In this document: one piece after another, positions 7,408-17,522 of the stretch
Position numbering within the stretch: the first letter of the stretch is position 1
How the letters are laid out: the number at the start of each line of letters is the position of its first letter
Assembly (NCBI GenBank): GCA_017305535.1
Contig: JAFKKN010000006.1
Coordinates: forward strand, 62,001 to 126,000
DNA from: Hyphomicrobiales bacterium
Lineage (GTDB): Bacteria > Pseudomonadota > Alphaproteobacteria > Rhizobiales > Xanthobacteraceae
Length of the DNA stretch: 64,000 bases
Direction: 5' to 3'
Position numbers and translations under genes: made by a program
Notes under the pieces: generated by a model
Database searches by the model: none
What the model was told of the DNA's origin: nothing
The model's input: the letters and a program-made list of their open reading frames with translations, nothing else

Positions 7408-7583
7408 GCGCGTTTTCCGAATCGTCCTGCTTCAGTGGAACCATTGAAGCAGGACGACCAGAAACGTCATCCGGATTCTTTTTCGCCCCGACCCTTGCGA
7501 CTCCGGACAGAATCGAGTCCCGCAAATGCCCGCGGGACAGGCCCGGCGAATCGTTCACCGAACCTTGTCGTTTGGTTAACGCC

Positions 7584-9236
7584 TCAGCCGAGATTCAACT
7601 CCTTGAAGAAGTCGTTGCCCTTATCATCCATGATGATGAAGGCTGGGAAATCCTCGACTTCGATGCGCCAGATCGCTTCCATGCCGAGTTCGGGATACTC
7701 GACCACTTCGACTTTCTTGATGCAGTGCTCGGCGAGGTTGGCCGCCGCGCCGCCGATCGAGCCGAGATAGAAGCCGCCGTGCTTCTTGCACGCCTCGCGC
7801 ACCTGCACCGAGCGATTGCCCTTCGCCACCATCACCATCGAGCCGCCTGCGGCCTGGAACTGATCGACGAAGGAATCCATGCGGCCTGCGGTGGTCGGCC
7901 CGAACGCGCCCGACGCATAACCTTCCGGCGTCTTGGCGGGACCGGCATAGTACACCGGATGGTTCTTGAAGTAATCCGGCAGCGGCTCGCCCTTCTCCAG
8001 CCGCTCGCGCAGCTTGGCATGCGCCGCGTCGCGCGCGACGACCATGGTGCCGGTGAGCGACAGCCGGGTCTTGGTCGGATACTTCGAGAGCGTCGCGAGA
8101 ATATCCTTCATCGGCTGGTTGAGATCGATCTTCACTACCTCGCCGCCGAGCTTGCCCTTGACCGGCGGCAGATACTGCGCCGGATTATGCTCCAGCTCTT
8201 CAAGGAAGACGCCGTCCTTGGTGATCTTGCCGAGCACCTGACGATCCGCCGAGCACGACACGCCCAGTCCGATCGGCAACGACGCGCCATGGCGCGGCAT
8301 CCGGATCACGCGCACGTCGTGGCAGAAATACTTGCCGCCGAACTGCGCGCCGACGCCGGAGCTTTGCGTCATCTTCAAAACTTCCTGCTCCATCTCGAGA
8401 TCGCGGAACGCGTTGCCGTTCTCGCTGCCCTGTGTCGGCAAAGCATCGAGATAGCGCGCGGAGGCCAGCTTCACCGTCTTCATGCACAGTTCGGCCGAGG
8501 TGCCGCCGATGACGATGGCGAGGTGGTACGGCGGACACGCGGCGGTGCCGAGCGTCATGATCTTCTCTTTGAGGAACGCCAGCAGCCGGTCCTTGGTCAA
8601 CACCGACGGCGTCGCCTGAAACAGAAAGCTCTTGTTGGCGGAGCCGCCGCCCTTCGCCATGAACATGAACTTGTAGGCGTCGTCGCCTTCGGCGTAGATC
8701 TCGCACTGCGCCGGCATGTTGTTGGCGGTATTCTTCTCCTCGTACATCGACAGCGGCGCGACCTGCGAATAGCGCAGGTTGCGGCGGAGATAAGCGTCGC
8801 GCGCGCCTTCCGACAGCGCCGCTTCGTCCTCGCCGTCGGTGATGACGTTGCAGCCCTTCTTGCCCATGATGATCGCGGTGCCGGTGTCCTGGCACATCGG
8901 CAGCACGCCGCCGGCGGCAATGTTGGCGTTCTTCAGAAAGTCGAAGGCGACGAACTTGTCGTTGTCGCTGGCATCCTTGTCGTCGAGGATGTTGCGAAGC
9001 TGCTTGAGGTGGCCGGGGCGAAGGTAGTGATTGATCTCGCCGAACGCGGCTTCGCTCAGCGCCTTGAGCGCCTCGCGCGACACCACCAGCATATCCTTGC
9101 CGAGCACCTTCTCGACCTTCACGCCGTCGCTGGACACCTTCTTGTAAGGCGTCTCGTCCTTGCCGAGCGGAAACAGTGGAGTGTGCTTGTAGGGCGGTAC
9201 GGGCTTCTGGTCGGGTATCGCGGTCGGTGCATTCAT
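7584..9236 (-). CDS. fumA: Class I fumarate hydratase (4Fe-4S, oxygen-sensitive type)
   Basis: This 550-residue enzyme interconverts fumarate and malate in the citric acid cycle. The length matches the single-chain class I fumarases. The three cluster-binding cysteines are in their usual contexts: C115 (MCQDTGT), C234 (AACPPYH) and C328 (GVSCSADR). The C-terminal beta domain contains [10 protein letters not shown] and the KGNR motif that bind substrate. The gene is monocistronic. A start at 9236 is supported by GGCTGTTCCG just upstream being non-coding in this frame, and by the conserved N-terminal YKHTPLFPL block. Confidence 0.95.
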   Translation of the reverse strand: MNAPTAIPDQKPVPPYKHTPLFPLGKDETPYKKVSSDGVKVEKVLGKDMLVVSREALKALSEAAFGEINHYLRPGHLKQLRNILDDKDASDNDKFVAFDFLKNANIAAGGVLPMCQDTGTAIIMGKKGCNVITDGEDEAALSEGARDAYLRRNLRYSQVAPLSMYEEKNTANNMPAQCEIYAEGDDAYKFMFMAKGGGSANKSFLFQATPSVLTKDRLLAFLKEKIMTLGTAACPPYHLAIVIGGTSAELCMKTVKLASARYLDALPTQGSENGNAFRDLEMEQEVLKMTQSSGVGAQFGGKYFCHDVRVIRMPRHGASLPIGLGVSCSADRQVLGKITKDGVFLEELEHNPAQYLPPVKGKLGGEVVKIDLNQPMKDILATLSKYPTKTRLSLTGTMVVARDAAHAKLRERLEKGEPLPDYFKNHPVYYAGPAKTPEGYASGAFGPTTAGRMDSFVDQFQAAGGSMVMVAKGNRSVQVREACKKHGGFYLGSIGGAAANLAEHCIKKVEVVEYPELGMEAIWRIEVEDFPAFIIMDDKGNDFFKELNLG

Positions 9237-9396
9237 CGGAACAGCCTCTCGAGGACAGGATTTGCGCTCTCTTTAGGCCCATTTGTCGCACTTTTGAAGC
9301 ATTCAAAAAGTCGTGGCTGACCCTCCCCACCCACCATTCCGGCCCCTTGCCTATCAAAGCGCGACCAGCTTGATTGAAATGGGGGAGAATTTCGAA

Positions 9397-9861
9397 ATGA
9401 AACGACAGCTTTTGCCAACAGTGACCATGGCGGCCGTGGCGATGACAATGGCGGCGACCGCAGCACGCGCCGACCGTTGCGACGATCTGGCGGCGCAGAT
9501 CGCGAACCAGATCGGCGGCCTGACGGTCGGCAAGGTGGCAGCGAACACCATCGCGCTGTCTCACCCGGCGGTGCGCTCGATGCATCTCGGCTGCCGCAGC
9601 CGCACCGTCACCAACCAGATCGACGCATCAACCGAAGGCAACGCTCCCTCGCCCGCGTTCTATGACGTGATCGCCGGGGCCAGCGCGCTGGTGTTCACTA
9701 TCCCGAAGAAGGACGCGTTGAACGGCATCACCCGTTGCGTCAAACGCATCGGCCTGCTGCGCGGCCACAATATCAAGACGCGTTACCGGCGGCTCAACAT
9801 CCATTGCACGCGCGTCAAAACGATCACCACCGTCGCGGTCTCGCGCGACCGCGACGAATGA
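9397..9861 (+). CDS. Secreted cysteine-containing protein of unknown function
   Basis: The ATG at 9397 (GGGGGAG 11 nt upstream) gives 154 residues with a clear signal peptide ending near ATAARADRC. The mature part begins CDDLAAQIANQIGG and contains four cysteines (C near the start, LGCRSR, TRCVKR, IHCTRV) that may form two disulfides. It is basic and would act in the periplasm. No enzymatic motif is seen. The gene stands alone, divergent from fumarase. Confidence 0.7.
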   Translation: MKRQLLPTVTMAAVAMTMAATAARADRCDDLAAQIANQIGGLTVGKVAANTIALSHPAVRSMHLGCRSRTVTNQIDASTEGNAPSPAFYDVIAGASALVFTIPKKDALNGITRCVKRIGLLRGHNIKTRYRRLNIHCTRVKTITTVAVSRDRDE

Positions 9862-9976
9862 AAATCATCGCTACACGATCGATCGCATTTTAACGATTGG
9901 CTTGATGCTTTCTTGAAGGCCGTCCTCGCATGATGACCGGCGTTGCCTGGGGCAGCGTCGCGAAGGATCCTTGTCG

Positions 9977-10147
9977 ATGAGCATTGCCAGCGTTGGAGTT
10001 TCGGCACCGGTGCCCTCGCCGGACCCCACGGCCATCAACGGCAAACCCCAGACCACCGCCGATGACGCACGGGACCGCGCCGAACAGCCGCCGCCACGCG
10101 CGCCGCTGCCGCCGGGTCAGGGAACCCGCATCGATATTCTGGCCTGA
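9977..10147 (+). CDS. Small Pro-rich protein, 56 residues
   Basis: An ATG at 9977, preceded by AAGGA at 9963, opens a 56-residue frame. The sequence starts MSIASVGVSAP, has an acidic/basic middle (TTADDARDRAE) and ends PLPPGQGTRIDILA. The neat C-terminal block and codon use similar to its neighbours suggest a real gene. No function is recognised. It lies between the secreted protein at 9397 and the ICMT-like gene at 10215; the remaining bases of this gap show nothing else. Confidence 0.5.
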   Translation: MSIASVGVSAPVPSPDPTAINGKPQTTADDARDRAEQPPPRAPLPPGQGTRIDILA

Positions 10148-10214
10148 ACCCGCACGACACCGTCGCATCTTCGCCGCCAATATCTGATCCAGTCGGGCTC
10201 CTCGGAGTCCGGCC

Positions 10215-10889
10215 ATGGTTACGCGTCTGCTGCTACAGAACACCATCTGGATTGTCGGCATGGGCGCGGTGCTGTTCTTGTCGGCTGGAACATGGCATTG
10301 GCCGGCGGGATGGATTTTCCTCGCCACCATGGCCGTGCTCGGTCTGGGCGACGGTTTGTGGCTCGCCAGATCCGATCCCGACCTGCTTGCCGAGCGCATG
10401 GACGGAATGATGCAGCCGGGTCAACCCGCGGCCGACAAGATCTTCGTCGTGGTGTTTGGATGCATCGCATTGATCTGGTTCATCACCATCGGACTGGAGC
10501 GCCGCGCGCGGGCATCGGACGTGCCGGTGATCCTGCAAGCTCTCGGCTTCATCCTGCTGCTTCTGTCAAATGTCTTCGTGATGTGGGTGATGCGATCGAA
10601 TTCGTTTGCCGCACCCGTGGTGAAAATTCAGGCGGAGCGCGGGCAGCGCGTGATCGACACTGGCCCCTATGGCTATGTGCGCCATCCGATGTACAGCGGC
10701 ACCATCCTGTTCTTCGCCGGCCTGCCGCTGCTGCTCGGCTCGTGGCGCGGGCTGATCATGATGCCGCTGTTCGTCCTGCTGTTCGGCTATCGCGCGACGC
10801 TCGAGGAACGCACGCTCATCGCGGGCCTGCCGGGCTATGCCGACTACATGACGCGCATACGCTATCGATTGATACCCGGAATCTGGTGA
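10215..10889 (+). CDS. Isoprenylcysteine carboxyl methyltransferase-like membrane protein
   Basis: This 224-residue integral membrane protein has about five transmembrane segments. It carries the C-terminal signature of the ICMT/phospholipid methyltransferase family: GPYGYVRHPMYSG at about residue 151, then EERTLIAGLPGYADYM and RYRLIPG. These residues bind S-adenosylmethionine and the substrate head group in relatives. Bacterial members methylate lipids or small thiol or isoprenoid substrates; the substrate here is unknown. The small ORF at 9977 lies just upstream. Confidence 0.8.
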   Translation: MVTRLLLQNTIWIVGMGAVLFLSAGTWHWPAGWIFLATMAVLGLGDGLWLARSDPDLLAERMDGMMQPGQPAADKIFVVVFGCIALIWFITIGLERRARASDVPVILQALGFILLLLSNVFVMWVMRSNSFAAPVVKIQAERGQRVIDTGPYGYVRHPMYSGTILFFAGLPLLLGSWRGLIMMPLFVLLFGYRATLEERTLIAGLPGYADYMTRIRYRLIPGIW

Positions 10890-10901
10890 CGTGCGCGCGG
10901 C

Positions 10902-11609
10902 TCACGCATCCAGCGCCTTGTAGTGCCGGAAGATACCATCCTCGTTGAAGGGAATGCGGCGATCGCTGGCGAGATAGGCTTCGATATTCGGCCGCGCCGC
11001 GACGCGATCGTGAAGCTCCACCAGCGCCGGGATGTTGCGCTCGTAGGCATCCATGTGTTTTGGAAACGCATAGCGCAATCCGGCGATGATCTGGAACAGC
11101 GACAGATCGACATAAGTGACCTTGCGGCCGGTGACGTAAGCCTGCTTGCGCTGGCGAAGGATGCCCTCGAAGTATCCGAGATACTTCGGCACGCGCTCGG
11201 CCCAGAATTCGGCGGTGCGCTTTTTGGCCGGCGTGCGCTGATCCTCGTAATACAGCGTCGGCCCGAGCGGATGATGGGTGTCGTGGATTTCGAGCACGAG
11301 GTCCACGATGGTCAGTTGAAGCTGGTGCAGCCAAAGCCGTCCGGCGTCGGTCTTTGGCGCAAGGTCATGCCGCGATCCGAGATAGAGCAGGATATTCGCG
11401 GTCTGGCCGATGACCAGCTTGCCGGCCTTGAGAAACGGCGGCGCGAAAGGCGGCGTCGCCGTCTCGCCGCCATTCATCATCGCCATCATGTCGGCGGTGC
11501 CGCGCTCGCGCGCGACGTCGATGTAACTCGCGCCTGCGTCTTCCAGCGCGAGGCGCACGAACTCGCCGCGTCCCTGAATGCTCGGCCAGTAATAGAGCTC
11601 GTAGCGCAT
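10902..11609 (-). CDS. Glutathione S-transferase
   Basis: This 235-residue protein has the two-domain GST fold. The N-terminal thioredoxin-like domain starts RYELYYWPSIQGRGEFVRLALED, with a tyrosine near position 5-7 that would activate glutathione. TPPFAPPFLKAGKLVIGQTANILLYLG carries the conserved cis-proline and the glutathione-binding Q-(T/S) motif. The helical C-terminal domain contains LFQIIAGLRYAFPK. It is cytoplasmic and probably conjugates or detoxifies electrophiles. It converges with the ICMT-like gene, 12 bp apart. Confidence 0.88.
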   Translation of the reverse strand: MRYELYYWPSIQGRGEFVRLALEDAGASYIDVARERGTADMMAMMNGGETATPPFAPPFLKAGKLVIGQTANILLYLGSRHDLAPKTDAGRLWLHQLQLTIVDLVLEIHDTHHPLGPTLYYEDQRTPAKKRTAEFWAERVPKYLGYFEGILRQRKQAYVTGRKVTYVDLSLFQIIAGLRYAFPKHMDAYERNIPALVELHDRVAARPNIEAYLASDRRIPFNEDGIFRHYKALDA

Positions 11610-11685
11610 CGGCGTCCTCCCGCGTCACGCATCCACCGAAACGGCAGAATGCGTGATGAGGTTACACCAACGCGCGGCCGAAAGA

Positions 11686-12384
11686 TCAGTTCGCCGCGAA
11701 GCAGTACAGCAGTCCGTCGCCACCGGTCGAGCGCAGGTCCGCCTGCGAGCAGCCACCGTCCGGGCCGCGCGAGGGATGCGACATGTTCCAGGATTTCGCC
11801 GGCGGCTCCTCGTTCAAGCCCAGGCGATCGGCATGACCGACCATCGCCGCGCCCTGTGTGCTGCTCGTCCAGTTCTTGCAGGTGCGATCCTCGCCCGCCG
11901 GGAACGCGGTACCGTCGGCCTGCGATCCGGTGAGGATGTCATGACGGTTCGGCTTGTCGCCGCGGCCATTGATGACTTCGCCCTTCTCGCTTAGCGCGGT
12001 CTGCTTGGTGATGTTGTTGGCGCCGTGAAGCTCGGCGACATCCTTGGCGATCACCTCGCCCTTGGCGTTCTGCCACGGTCCCTTGCCGATGCGATCCTTG
12101 GCATTCACCGCCGGCTTGCCGTCCTCGGCCTGGGTCGAGAGGTAGGCACGCCAGGTCTTGGCGCCCGCACCGGCTTCCTGCGCCAGTTGCTGGCACCAGT
12201 TGTCGGCGCCGGCGAGGCCGCCGAGATTGCCGCCATTGCCGATGCCGTGGCTGGTGACGAAGAAGCTCATATTGGCGTTCTGCGCCTGCGCCGGCAGCGC
12301 CGCCACGGACAATGCCAGCGCAGTCGCCGCGCAAAGACCCGTCCGCCACGCGCTGGTGCGAGCATTGATGAATGTCACTGACAT
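11686..12384 (-). CDS. Secreted lectin-like (C-type lectin/endostatin fold) protein
   Basis: This 232-residue protein has a signal peptide ending near LPAQAQNAN. The mature protein begins SFFVTSHGIGNGGNLGGLAGADNWCQQLAQ and continues with TWRAYLSTQ and DRIGKGPWQNAKG, a pattern seen in proteobacterial proteins related to the collagen XV/XVIII trimerisation and endostatin lectin-like fold. Cysteines at DNWC, RTCKNW, GGCSQ and LLYCFA would form disulfides. The C-terminal SWNMSHPSRGPDGGCS and GGDGLLYCF blocks match this family. It is a likely periplasmic or extracellular binding protein; the ligand is unknown. Confidence 0.7.
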   Translation of the reverse strand: MSVTFINARTSAWRTGLCAATALALSVAALPAQAQNANMSFFVTSHGIGNGGNLGGLAGADNWCQQLAQEAGAGAKTWRAYLSTQAEDGKPAVNAKDRIGKGPWQNAKGEVIAKDVAELHGANNITKQTALSEKGEVINGRGDKPNRHDILTGSQADGTAFPAGEDRTCKNWTSSTQGAAMVGHADRLGLNEEPPAKSWNMSHPSRGPDGGCSQADLRSTGGDGLLYCFAAN

Positions 12385-12494
12385 CGAACTCCCCGTTTAA
12401 TTGATGGTGGTGAATTGACGACGGCCGGCCTCGACCGGTCCAGACGATTCGAAACCCCTTGCCGCGACGAATATTCCAATCGACCCTCCGAACG

Positions 12495-12529
12495 AAAAAG
12501 GGGCGCCGCGGCCATGGCCACAACGCCCC
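12495..12529 (-). terminator. Intrinsic terminator of the Tim44-like gene
   Basis: On the minus strand a GGGGCG / CGCCCC stem (12524-12529 with 12500-12505) encloses a GGCCATGGCC palindrome and is followed by TTTTT (12499-12495). It lies 26 bp downstream of the stop codon at 12555. Confidence 0.75.
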
Positions 12530-12554
12530 TCGGATCAAATGGTTGCACGAAGTA

Positions 12555-13571
12555 TCATGTCTGCTGGATCGCGCTCAGCTCCCAGCCTTCACCCGGACGG
12601 CGGGTGAAGGTCCACACCTCGGTCGCTTCTGTCGGCGTGTCGCTGCCGTCGACCACCTTCCCGGTAGCGCGGTCGGTGGTCTTGTCGATGAAGCTGAAGC
12701 GCATCGCCACCGTCGCGTAGTCGGTAACGCCTTCGCGCCACGCCTCGGCGAGGTCGCCCTGCAACAGCTTGACGTCGGTGGTCTTGTTCACCACACCCTG
12801 CTGCTTGTTGGCGGCAAGGTCATCGGTGAAGTAGGACACCATTTCCGGGGTCGCGAGCTTGTGAAGCTTCTCGACGTCCTCGTTCGACCATGCGGCCTGG
12901 ACATCGCCGAGCAGCCGCTCGAACGCCTCATAGTCGTCAGGTTTGATTTCCAGCGGTGCGGAGGCCGCCGCGCCGCCGCCGAGACCAAGACCGCCGCCGG
13001 CCGCGCCAGCGCCAAGACCGCCACCGAGCCCGCCGAGAGCGTTACGCAGGTTGTTCGTCTGCGGACCACCTGCTGGCGCAGGACCGCCAGCAGGACCGTC
13101 AAAGGCGGCCGCGTTGGCATTGCGGCGACGCCACCAGGACATCGCGAACCGCACCACCATCACGATGATGACGATCTGCAACAGCAGGCCGAAGATCGAC
13201 GACAGGCTGCCGAGGCCGCTGAACAGACCGCCGCCGAACAACATGCCGAGCAGGCCGGCACCGAGCAGACCGGCCATCAGGCCGCCCATCATGCCCATGC
13301 CGGGACGGGCCGCATTGCCGGTCGCGGGTGCGCCGCGCGGCGCTGTCGTACCGGGCTGCGTCATGGTGCGGTTGAACGGCTGCGCCGCGTTCGGCGCGGT
13401 GGTGGTGGCCGCCGGCGCGGAGAAGGTGCGCGAGCCGCGCGATCCCGAGCTGCCGCCACGGCCGGCGCGGGCATCCGCCGCCGAGACCGCGATCATCAGC
13501 AGCGGGAACGCCACGGCCATGGCGAGGGCCAGCGTCTGAACGATGCCACGAGGGCGTCGAAGGAATGTCAT
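12555..13571 (-). CDS. Tim44-like domain protein, membrane-anchored
   Basis: The ATG at 13571 gives 338 residues; the frame upstream to 13628 is less plausible. A hydrophobic N-terminus (VQTLALAMAVAFPLLMIAVSAADARA) acts as signal peptide or anchor. A Gly/Ser/Pro-rich stretch follows, then a Gly-rich and Met-rich hydrophobic region (MMGGLMAGLLGAGLLGMLFGGGLF) and a transmembrane helix (FGLLLQIVIIVMVVRFAMSWW). The C-terminal third (DDYEAFERLLGDVQAAWSNEDVEKL ... WTFTRRPGEGWELSAIQQT) is the Tim44-like/NTF2-type domain. This matches the bacterial Tim44 relatives of unknown inner-membrane function. Confidence 0.82.
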   Translation of the reverse strand: MTFLRRPRGIVQTLALAMAVAFPLLMIAVSAADARAGRGGSSGSRGSRTFSAPAATTTAPNAAQPFNRTMTQPGTTAPRGAPATGNAARPGMGMMGGLMAGLLGAGLLGMLFGGGLFSGLGSLSSIFGLLLQIVIIVMVVRFAMSWWRRRNANAAAFDGPAGGPAPAGGPQTNNLRNALGGLGGGLGAGAAGGGLGLGGGAAASAPLEIKPDDYEAFERLLGDVQAAWSNEDVEKLHKLATPEMVSYFTDDLAANKQQGVVNKTTDVKLLQGDLAEAWREGVTDYATVAMRFSFIDKTTDRATGKVVDGSDTPTEATEVWTFTRRPGEGWELSAIQQT

Positions 13572-13712
13572 AGGTTGTGTTTCCTCACTCCCCCGGAAGC
13601 GGGGGTCGTCCCGCATAAAGTGGGGCACAGCGGGAAAAAGAGAAGTGGCTACGGCGTCGCGCCCGTGCGGCGCTCAGTCGCGGCCGGTCCCCCTTGCCGG
13701 TTCCGGACTCGC

Positions 13713-16283
13713 CTAGTGGCCGGCCATGGTTTCCTTGACGGCCGCGACCAACTGGCTGAGCGAGAATGGTTTCGGCAGGAAGGCGAACTGCTGGTTCTCC
13801 GGCAGGCTCTTGGCGAACGCATCCTCGGCGTAACCAGACACGAAGATCACCTTGATGTCGGGATTGCGGCTGCGCATCGAGGTCAGCAGGGTCGGCCCGT
13901 CCATCTCCGGCATCACCACGTCGGACACCACCAGATCAACGCCGCCCTCGTTCTCCTCAAGCGCCTCCAGCGCCTCGACGCCGTTGGCGGCCTCGATGAC
14001 GTTGTAACCGCGCGAGCGCAGGCCACGTGCGTTCAATCCGCGAAGCCCCTCCTCGTCTTCCACCAGCAGGATGGTGCCCTGCCCGGTCATGTCCTGCGCG
14101 CTCGGCTTGCCGGCGGCGGGAGCCTGGTGCGGCTTGGCGACATCGGAAGCGGCCGCCGGGGTTTCCGGAACCACGTCCTTCTCGGGATAGTGACGCGGCA
14201 GGAAAATCAGGAACGAGGTGCCCTTGCCAAGCTCGGACTCGACATAGACGAAGCCGCCGGTCTGCTTGACGATGCCATACACCGTCGAGAGGCCGAGACC
14301 GGTACCCTTGCCGACCTCCTTGGTCGAGAAGAACGGCTCGAAAATCTTGTCGACCAGATCGGCCGGGATGCCGGTCCCGGTGTCGGCCACTTCGATCTTT
14401 ACGTAATCAGCCGCCGGCATCCCCTTGTACGACAGCCGCTCCACGTCCTGCGCCGAGGTGTTGGCCGTGCGCACGGTGAGCTTGCCGCCGTCGGGCATCG
14501 CATCGCGCGCGTTGACGGCGAGATTGACGATCACCTGCTCGAACTGCGAGACGTCGACCTTCACCGGCCACAAGTCGCGACCATGGACGAGATCGAGCTT
14601 CACCTTCTCGCCGATCAGCCGACGCAGCAGCATCGTCAAGTCTGACAGCGAGTCGCCGAGATGCAGCACCTGCGGCCGCAGCGTCTGCCGCCGCGAGAAC
14701 GCCAGCAACTGCCGCACCAGTGTCGCGGCGCGCGTGGCGTTCTGCTTGATCTGCATGATGTCCTGGAACGACGGATCGGTTGGCTTGTGCGCGTTCAGCA
14801 GGAAGTCATTGGCCATCATGATGGCGGAGAGCACGTTGTTGAAGTCGTGCGCGATGCCGCCGGCGAGTTGCCCCACCGCCTGCATCTTCTGCGATTGCGC
14901 GAACTGGCTTTCCAGCGAGCGCTTCTCGGTAGTCTCGAGCAGATAGACGATGGCCGCTTCGGCGTCACCCGGCTCGCTGACGCCGGTGACGAAGAATTCT
15001 CCCCAACGCTCCTTGACGCTGTCGAGCGAGGCTTCCACCGGCGCGATATCGCCATGGCCTTCCGCGGCCTTGGCGATCGCGGCGGCAAGCGCCGAACGGT
15101 CGCGCTCGTGAACGGCGTCGAGGATCGAGGCGCTGCTGGTCGAGTCGGGCTTTAACCCTTGCGCCAGTTTGGCGAAACGCGCGTTGGCGCGTACGATGGC
15201 GCCGGCCTTGTCCACGGTGGCGATGGCCATCGGCGTGTGATCGAAGAAACGCATGAAGCGCACGTCGGCGGAGCGCTGCGGATCGACGCCTTCGTTGCGC
15301 GCCAGACTGATGACCAATGTGCGCGAGGCGCCCGGTGCACCATCCGCGCCGAATGCCAGCTTGTGATAGAGCCGCGCCGGCATGGTGCGGCCGTTGCGCA
15401 TCTTGAGGTCGACGTCGAATACTTCGGTTCGAACTTCGCCGGGAGCCGGCACGATCGAGGTGAGCAGCGCCGCGCCGTCGCCCGAAACGATATCGCCCAG
15501 CTTCAACCCACCGGAGCCGATCTCGGCGAGATCATGATCGAGCCAGTTCGCCAGCGTGGCATTGACGTAGACCAGTTCGCCCTTGGGATCGACCGAGAAG
15601 AAACCGCACGGCGCATGATCGAGATATTCGATCGCGTGCTGCAACTCCTGAAACACGTCCTCCTGCCGCTCGCGATCACGGGTGATGTCGGCGATCGACC
15701 ATACGGAAAATCTGGCGTTGCGCTTGTTGTCGCCGAGCGGCCGCACCCGCATCCGCAGCCAGCGGCCGGGCGCACCGTCGCTGCCGGCGATGCGCACCTC
15801 CTCCTGCAGTCGCTTGCCTTCACGCGACGCCTTGAGCAGGCGGAATACCGCTTCCGACACATCGGGGTTGCCGATGAAAACCCGCTCGACCGGCCGCACA
15901 TCCTGCGCCGATGTCGCGCCCGTCAAAGTCCGATAAGCGACGTTGGAATAGATCACATAGCCACGGGCATCGGTCACCGCGATGCCGTCGAAGGCCTGAT
16001 CCGCGATCGGCCGCATGATCGGGTTGTCGACGGCGCGGTCGGCGATCCGGATCAGCCCCGCCGCGAAGGCGAACAGCCCGAACAGGCCGACCATCGCCAG
16101 CACCGCCAGCAGACCGAGGATGTAGGGCTGCGCCTGGGTCTTGCCGAGCACCATGAAGCCGACCGCCGCCGCCACGATCGCGCCCGCCACCAGCAGCACC
16201 AGCACGATGCTGCCGCTGCGTCCGACCGGCTCTTGAGCCGGCGTGGGATCGGGCAACGGCGAATGGTCCGATGTGGTGGTCAT
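13713..16283 (-). CDS. cckA: Hybrid sensor histidine kinase CckA
   Basis: This 856-residue protein has two N-terminal transmembrane helices (about residues 26-46 and 53-76), PAS-type sensing domains between about 90 and 450, a HisKA domain with phospho-acceptor H479 in GGIAHDFNN, a HATPase domain ([33 protein letters not shown]) and a C-terminal receiver with D788 ([12 protein letters not shown]). This order and the HDFNN box are those of CckA, which passes phosphate through ChpT to CtrA, the master regulator of cell cycle and motility in alphaproteobacteria. It lies beside flhB, and CtrA-type boxes occur at three flagellar promoters in this window. Confidence 0.93.
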   Translation of the reverse strand: MTTTSDHSPLPDPTPAQEPVGRSGSIVLVLLVAGAIVAAAVGFMVLGKTQAQPYILGLLAVLAMVGLFGLFAFAAGLIRIADRAVDNPIMRPIADQAFDGIAVTDARGYVIYSNVAYRTLTGATSAQDVRPVERVFIGNPDVSEAVFRLLKASREGKRLQEEVRIAGSDGAPGRWLRMRVRPLGDNKRNARFSVWSIADITRDRERQEDVFQELQHAIEYLDHAPCGFFSVDPKGELVYVNATLANWLDHDLAEIGSGGLKLGDIVSGDGAALLTSIVPAPGEVRTEVFDVDLKMRNGRTMPARLYHKLAFGADGAPGASRTLVISLARNEGVDPQRSADVRFMRFFDHTPMAIATVDKAGAIVRANARFAKLAQGLKPDSTSSASILDAVHERDRSALAAAIAKAAEGHGDIAPVEASLDSVKERWGEFFVTGVSEPGDAEAAIVYLLETTEKRSLESQFAQSQKMQAVGQLAGGIAHDFNNVLSAIMMANDFLLNAHKPTDPSFQDIMQIKQNATRAATLVRQLLAFSRRQTLRPQVLHLGDSLSDLTMLLRRLIGEKVKLDLVHGRDLWPVKVDVSQFEQVIVNLAVNARDAMPDGGKLTVRTANTSAQDVERLSYKGMPAADYVKIEVADTGTGIPADLVDKIFEPFFSTKEVGKGTGLGLSTVYGIVKQTGGFVYVESELGKGTSFLIFLPRHYPEKDVVPETPAAASDVAKPHQAPAAGKPSAQDMTGQGTILLVEDEEGLRGLNARGLRSRGYNVIEAANGVEALEALEENEGGVDLVVSDVVMPEMDGPTLLTSMRSRNPDIKVIFVSGYAEDAFAKSLPENQQFAFLPKPFSLSQLVAAVKETMAGH

Positions 16284-16425
16284 GAAACGGTGCGCAGCCT
16301 ATTCGGTGGGATTGTCAGCGCGGAAACCGAACCTGAGTGCCCGAATCGACCCTCCGCGCGCAAGCGCATCATACAGCTATCCCCGTGATTGCGCGCGGTT
16401 CCCGCCGGCCGCCAGCCCCTCCGGA

Positions 16426-17505
16426 TCACGTCCGTTGCCCCGACAGGCCGCGCTTGAGACCCATCACGTAGCCGATGATTTCCGCCACCGCATGGTAGTG
16501 CTCGACCGGAATCTCGTCGTCGACGTCCACCGTGGCATAGAGCGCGCGCGCCAGCGGCACGTTCTCGACGATCGGAATGTCATGTTCCTTCGCCACTTCC
16601 CTGATCTTGAACGCCACCGCATCGACGCCCTTGGCAACGCAGATCGGCGCCGCCATGCCGCGATCGTATTGCAGCGCGATCGAATAGTGAGTCGGGTTGG
16701 TGATGATCACCGATGCCTTGGGAACGGCGGCCATCATCCGCTTCTTCATGCGGGCATGGCGTAACTGACGAATGCGTCCCTTGATATGCGGATCGCCTTC
16801 GGACTGCTTGAACTCCTCCTTCAACTCCTGCAGCGACATCTTCTGCTTTTCGAACCACTGCCGGTACTGGAAGAAGTAATCGGCGATGGCGACCAGCGCG
16901 AGCATCGCCACCGTCGCAGTCAGGAGATGCCGCGTCAGTTCCATCGTCGTGCCAAGGATGGTCGCGGGGTCGGAGCGCACCATCGCGTCGACACGGAAGC
17001 GATCCGGCCACAGCACCATGGTCATCACCACACCGAGCGCGGTGACCTTGAACAGGCCCTTGGCGAAATTCGCCGCCGCCTGCTTGCCGAAGATACGCTT
17101 GGCGCCGGCCAGCGGCGACAGCTTGCTGAATTTCGGCTTGAGTGATTCACCGGACCATACCAGCCGGTGCTGAATCATGTTGCCGGCAATCGCCGCCAGC
17201 GCCAGCAGTAGCAGCGGCACGCCGAGGGCCACGACCAGCACGTATTCGAGATCGCGCACCAGCGCCAGCAGGCTCGGGCCATCGACACGGATCATCCACG
17301 AATTGGCGATCAGGTTGCGTAGCGGATTCTGCAATCCACTGCCGATCGATCCCGAGAACGACGTGAGCACCAGCGCCGCACCGGCGATCATGAACCAGGT
17401 GTTGACCTCCTGACTCTTGGCGACGTCGCCGCGCTCAAGCGCATCGTCCAACCGTTTTTGGGTCGGGTCTTCTGTTTTCTCCGGGCCGTCGCTCTCCTCG
17501 GACAC
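16426..17505 (-). CDS. flhB: Flagellar export gate protein FlhB
   Basis: This 359-residue protein has four transmembrane helices and a cytoplasmic C-terminal domain. The autocleavage motif N270-P271-T272-H273 is intact, so the substrate-specificity switch from hook to filament export should work. The N-terminal EKTEDPTQKRLDDALERGDVAKSQE is the family signature. It is the last gene of the minus-strand run flgB-flgC-fliE-fliQ-fliR-flhB, following fliR after 17 bp. Confidence 0.96.
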   Translation of the reverse strand: MSEESDGPEKTEDPTQKRLDDALERGDVAKSQEVNTWFMIAGAALVLTSFSGSIGSGLQNPLRNLIANSWMIRVDGPSLLALVRDLEYVLVVALGVPLLLLALAAIAGNMIQHRLVWSGESLKPKFSKLSPLAGAKRIFGKQAAANFAKGLFKVTALGVVMTMVLWPDRFRVDAMVRSDPATILGTTMELTRHLLTATVAMLALVAIADYFFQYRQWFEKQKMSLQELKEEFKQSEGDPHIKGRIRQLRHARMKKRMMAAVPKASVIITNPTHYSIALQYDRGMAAPICVAKGVDAVAFKIREVAKEHDIPIVENVPLARALYATVDVDDEIPVEHYHAVAEIIGYVMGLKRGLSGQRT

Positions 17506-17522
17506 GTCAGATCAGCTCCTCA

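Noticed and set aside
7572-9320. 582-residue plus-strand open frame
   Set aside because: It is antisense to class I fumarase, whose three cluster cysteines are intact, and shows no domain of its own.
12459-14645. 728-residue plus-strand open frame
   Set aside because: It runs through the Tim44-like gene, its terminator and cckA on the opposite strand and has no motif; cckA is certain in this place.
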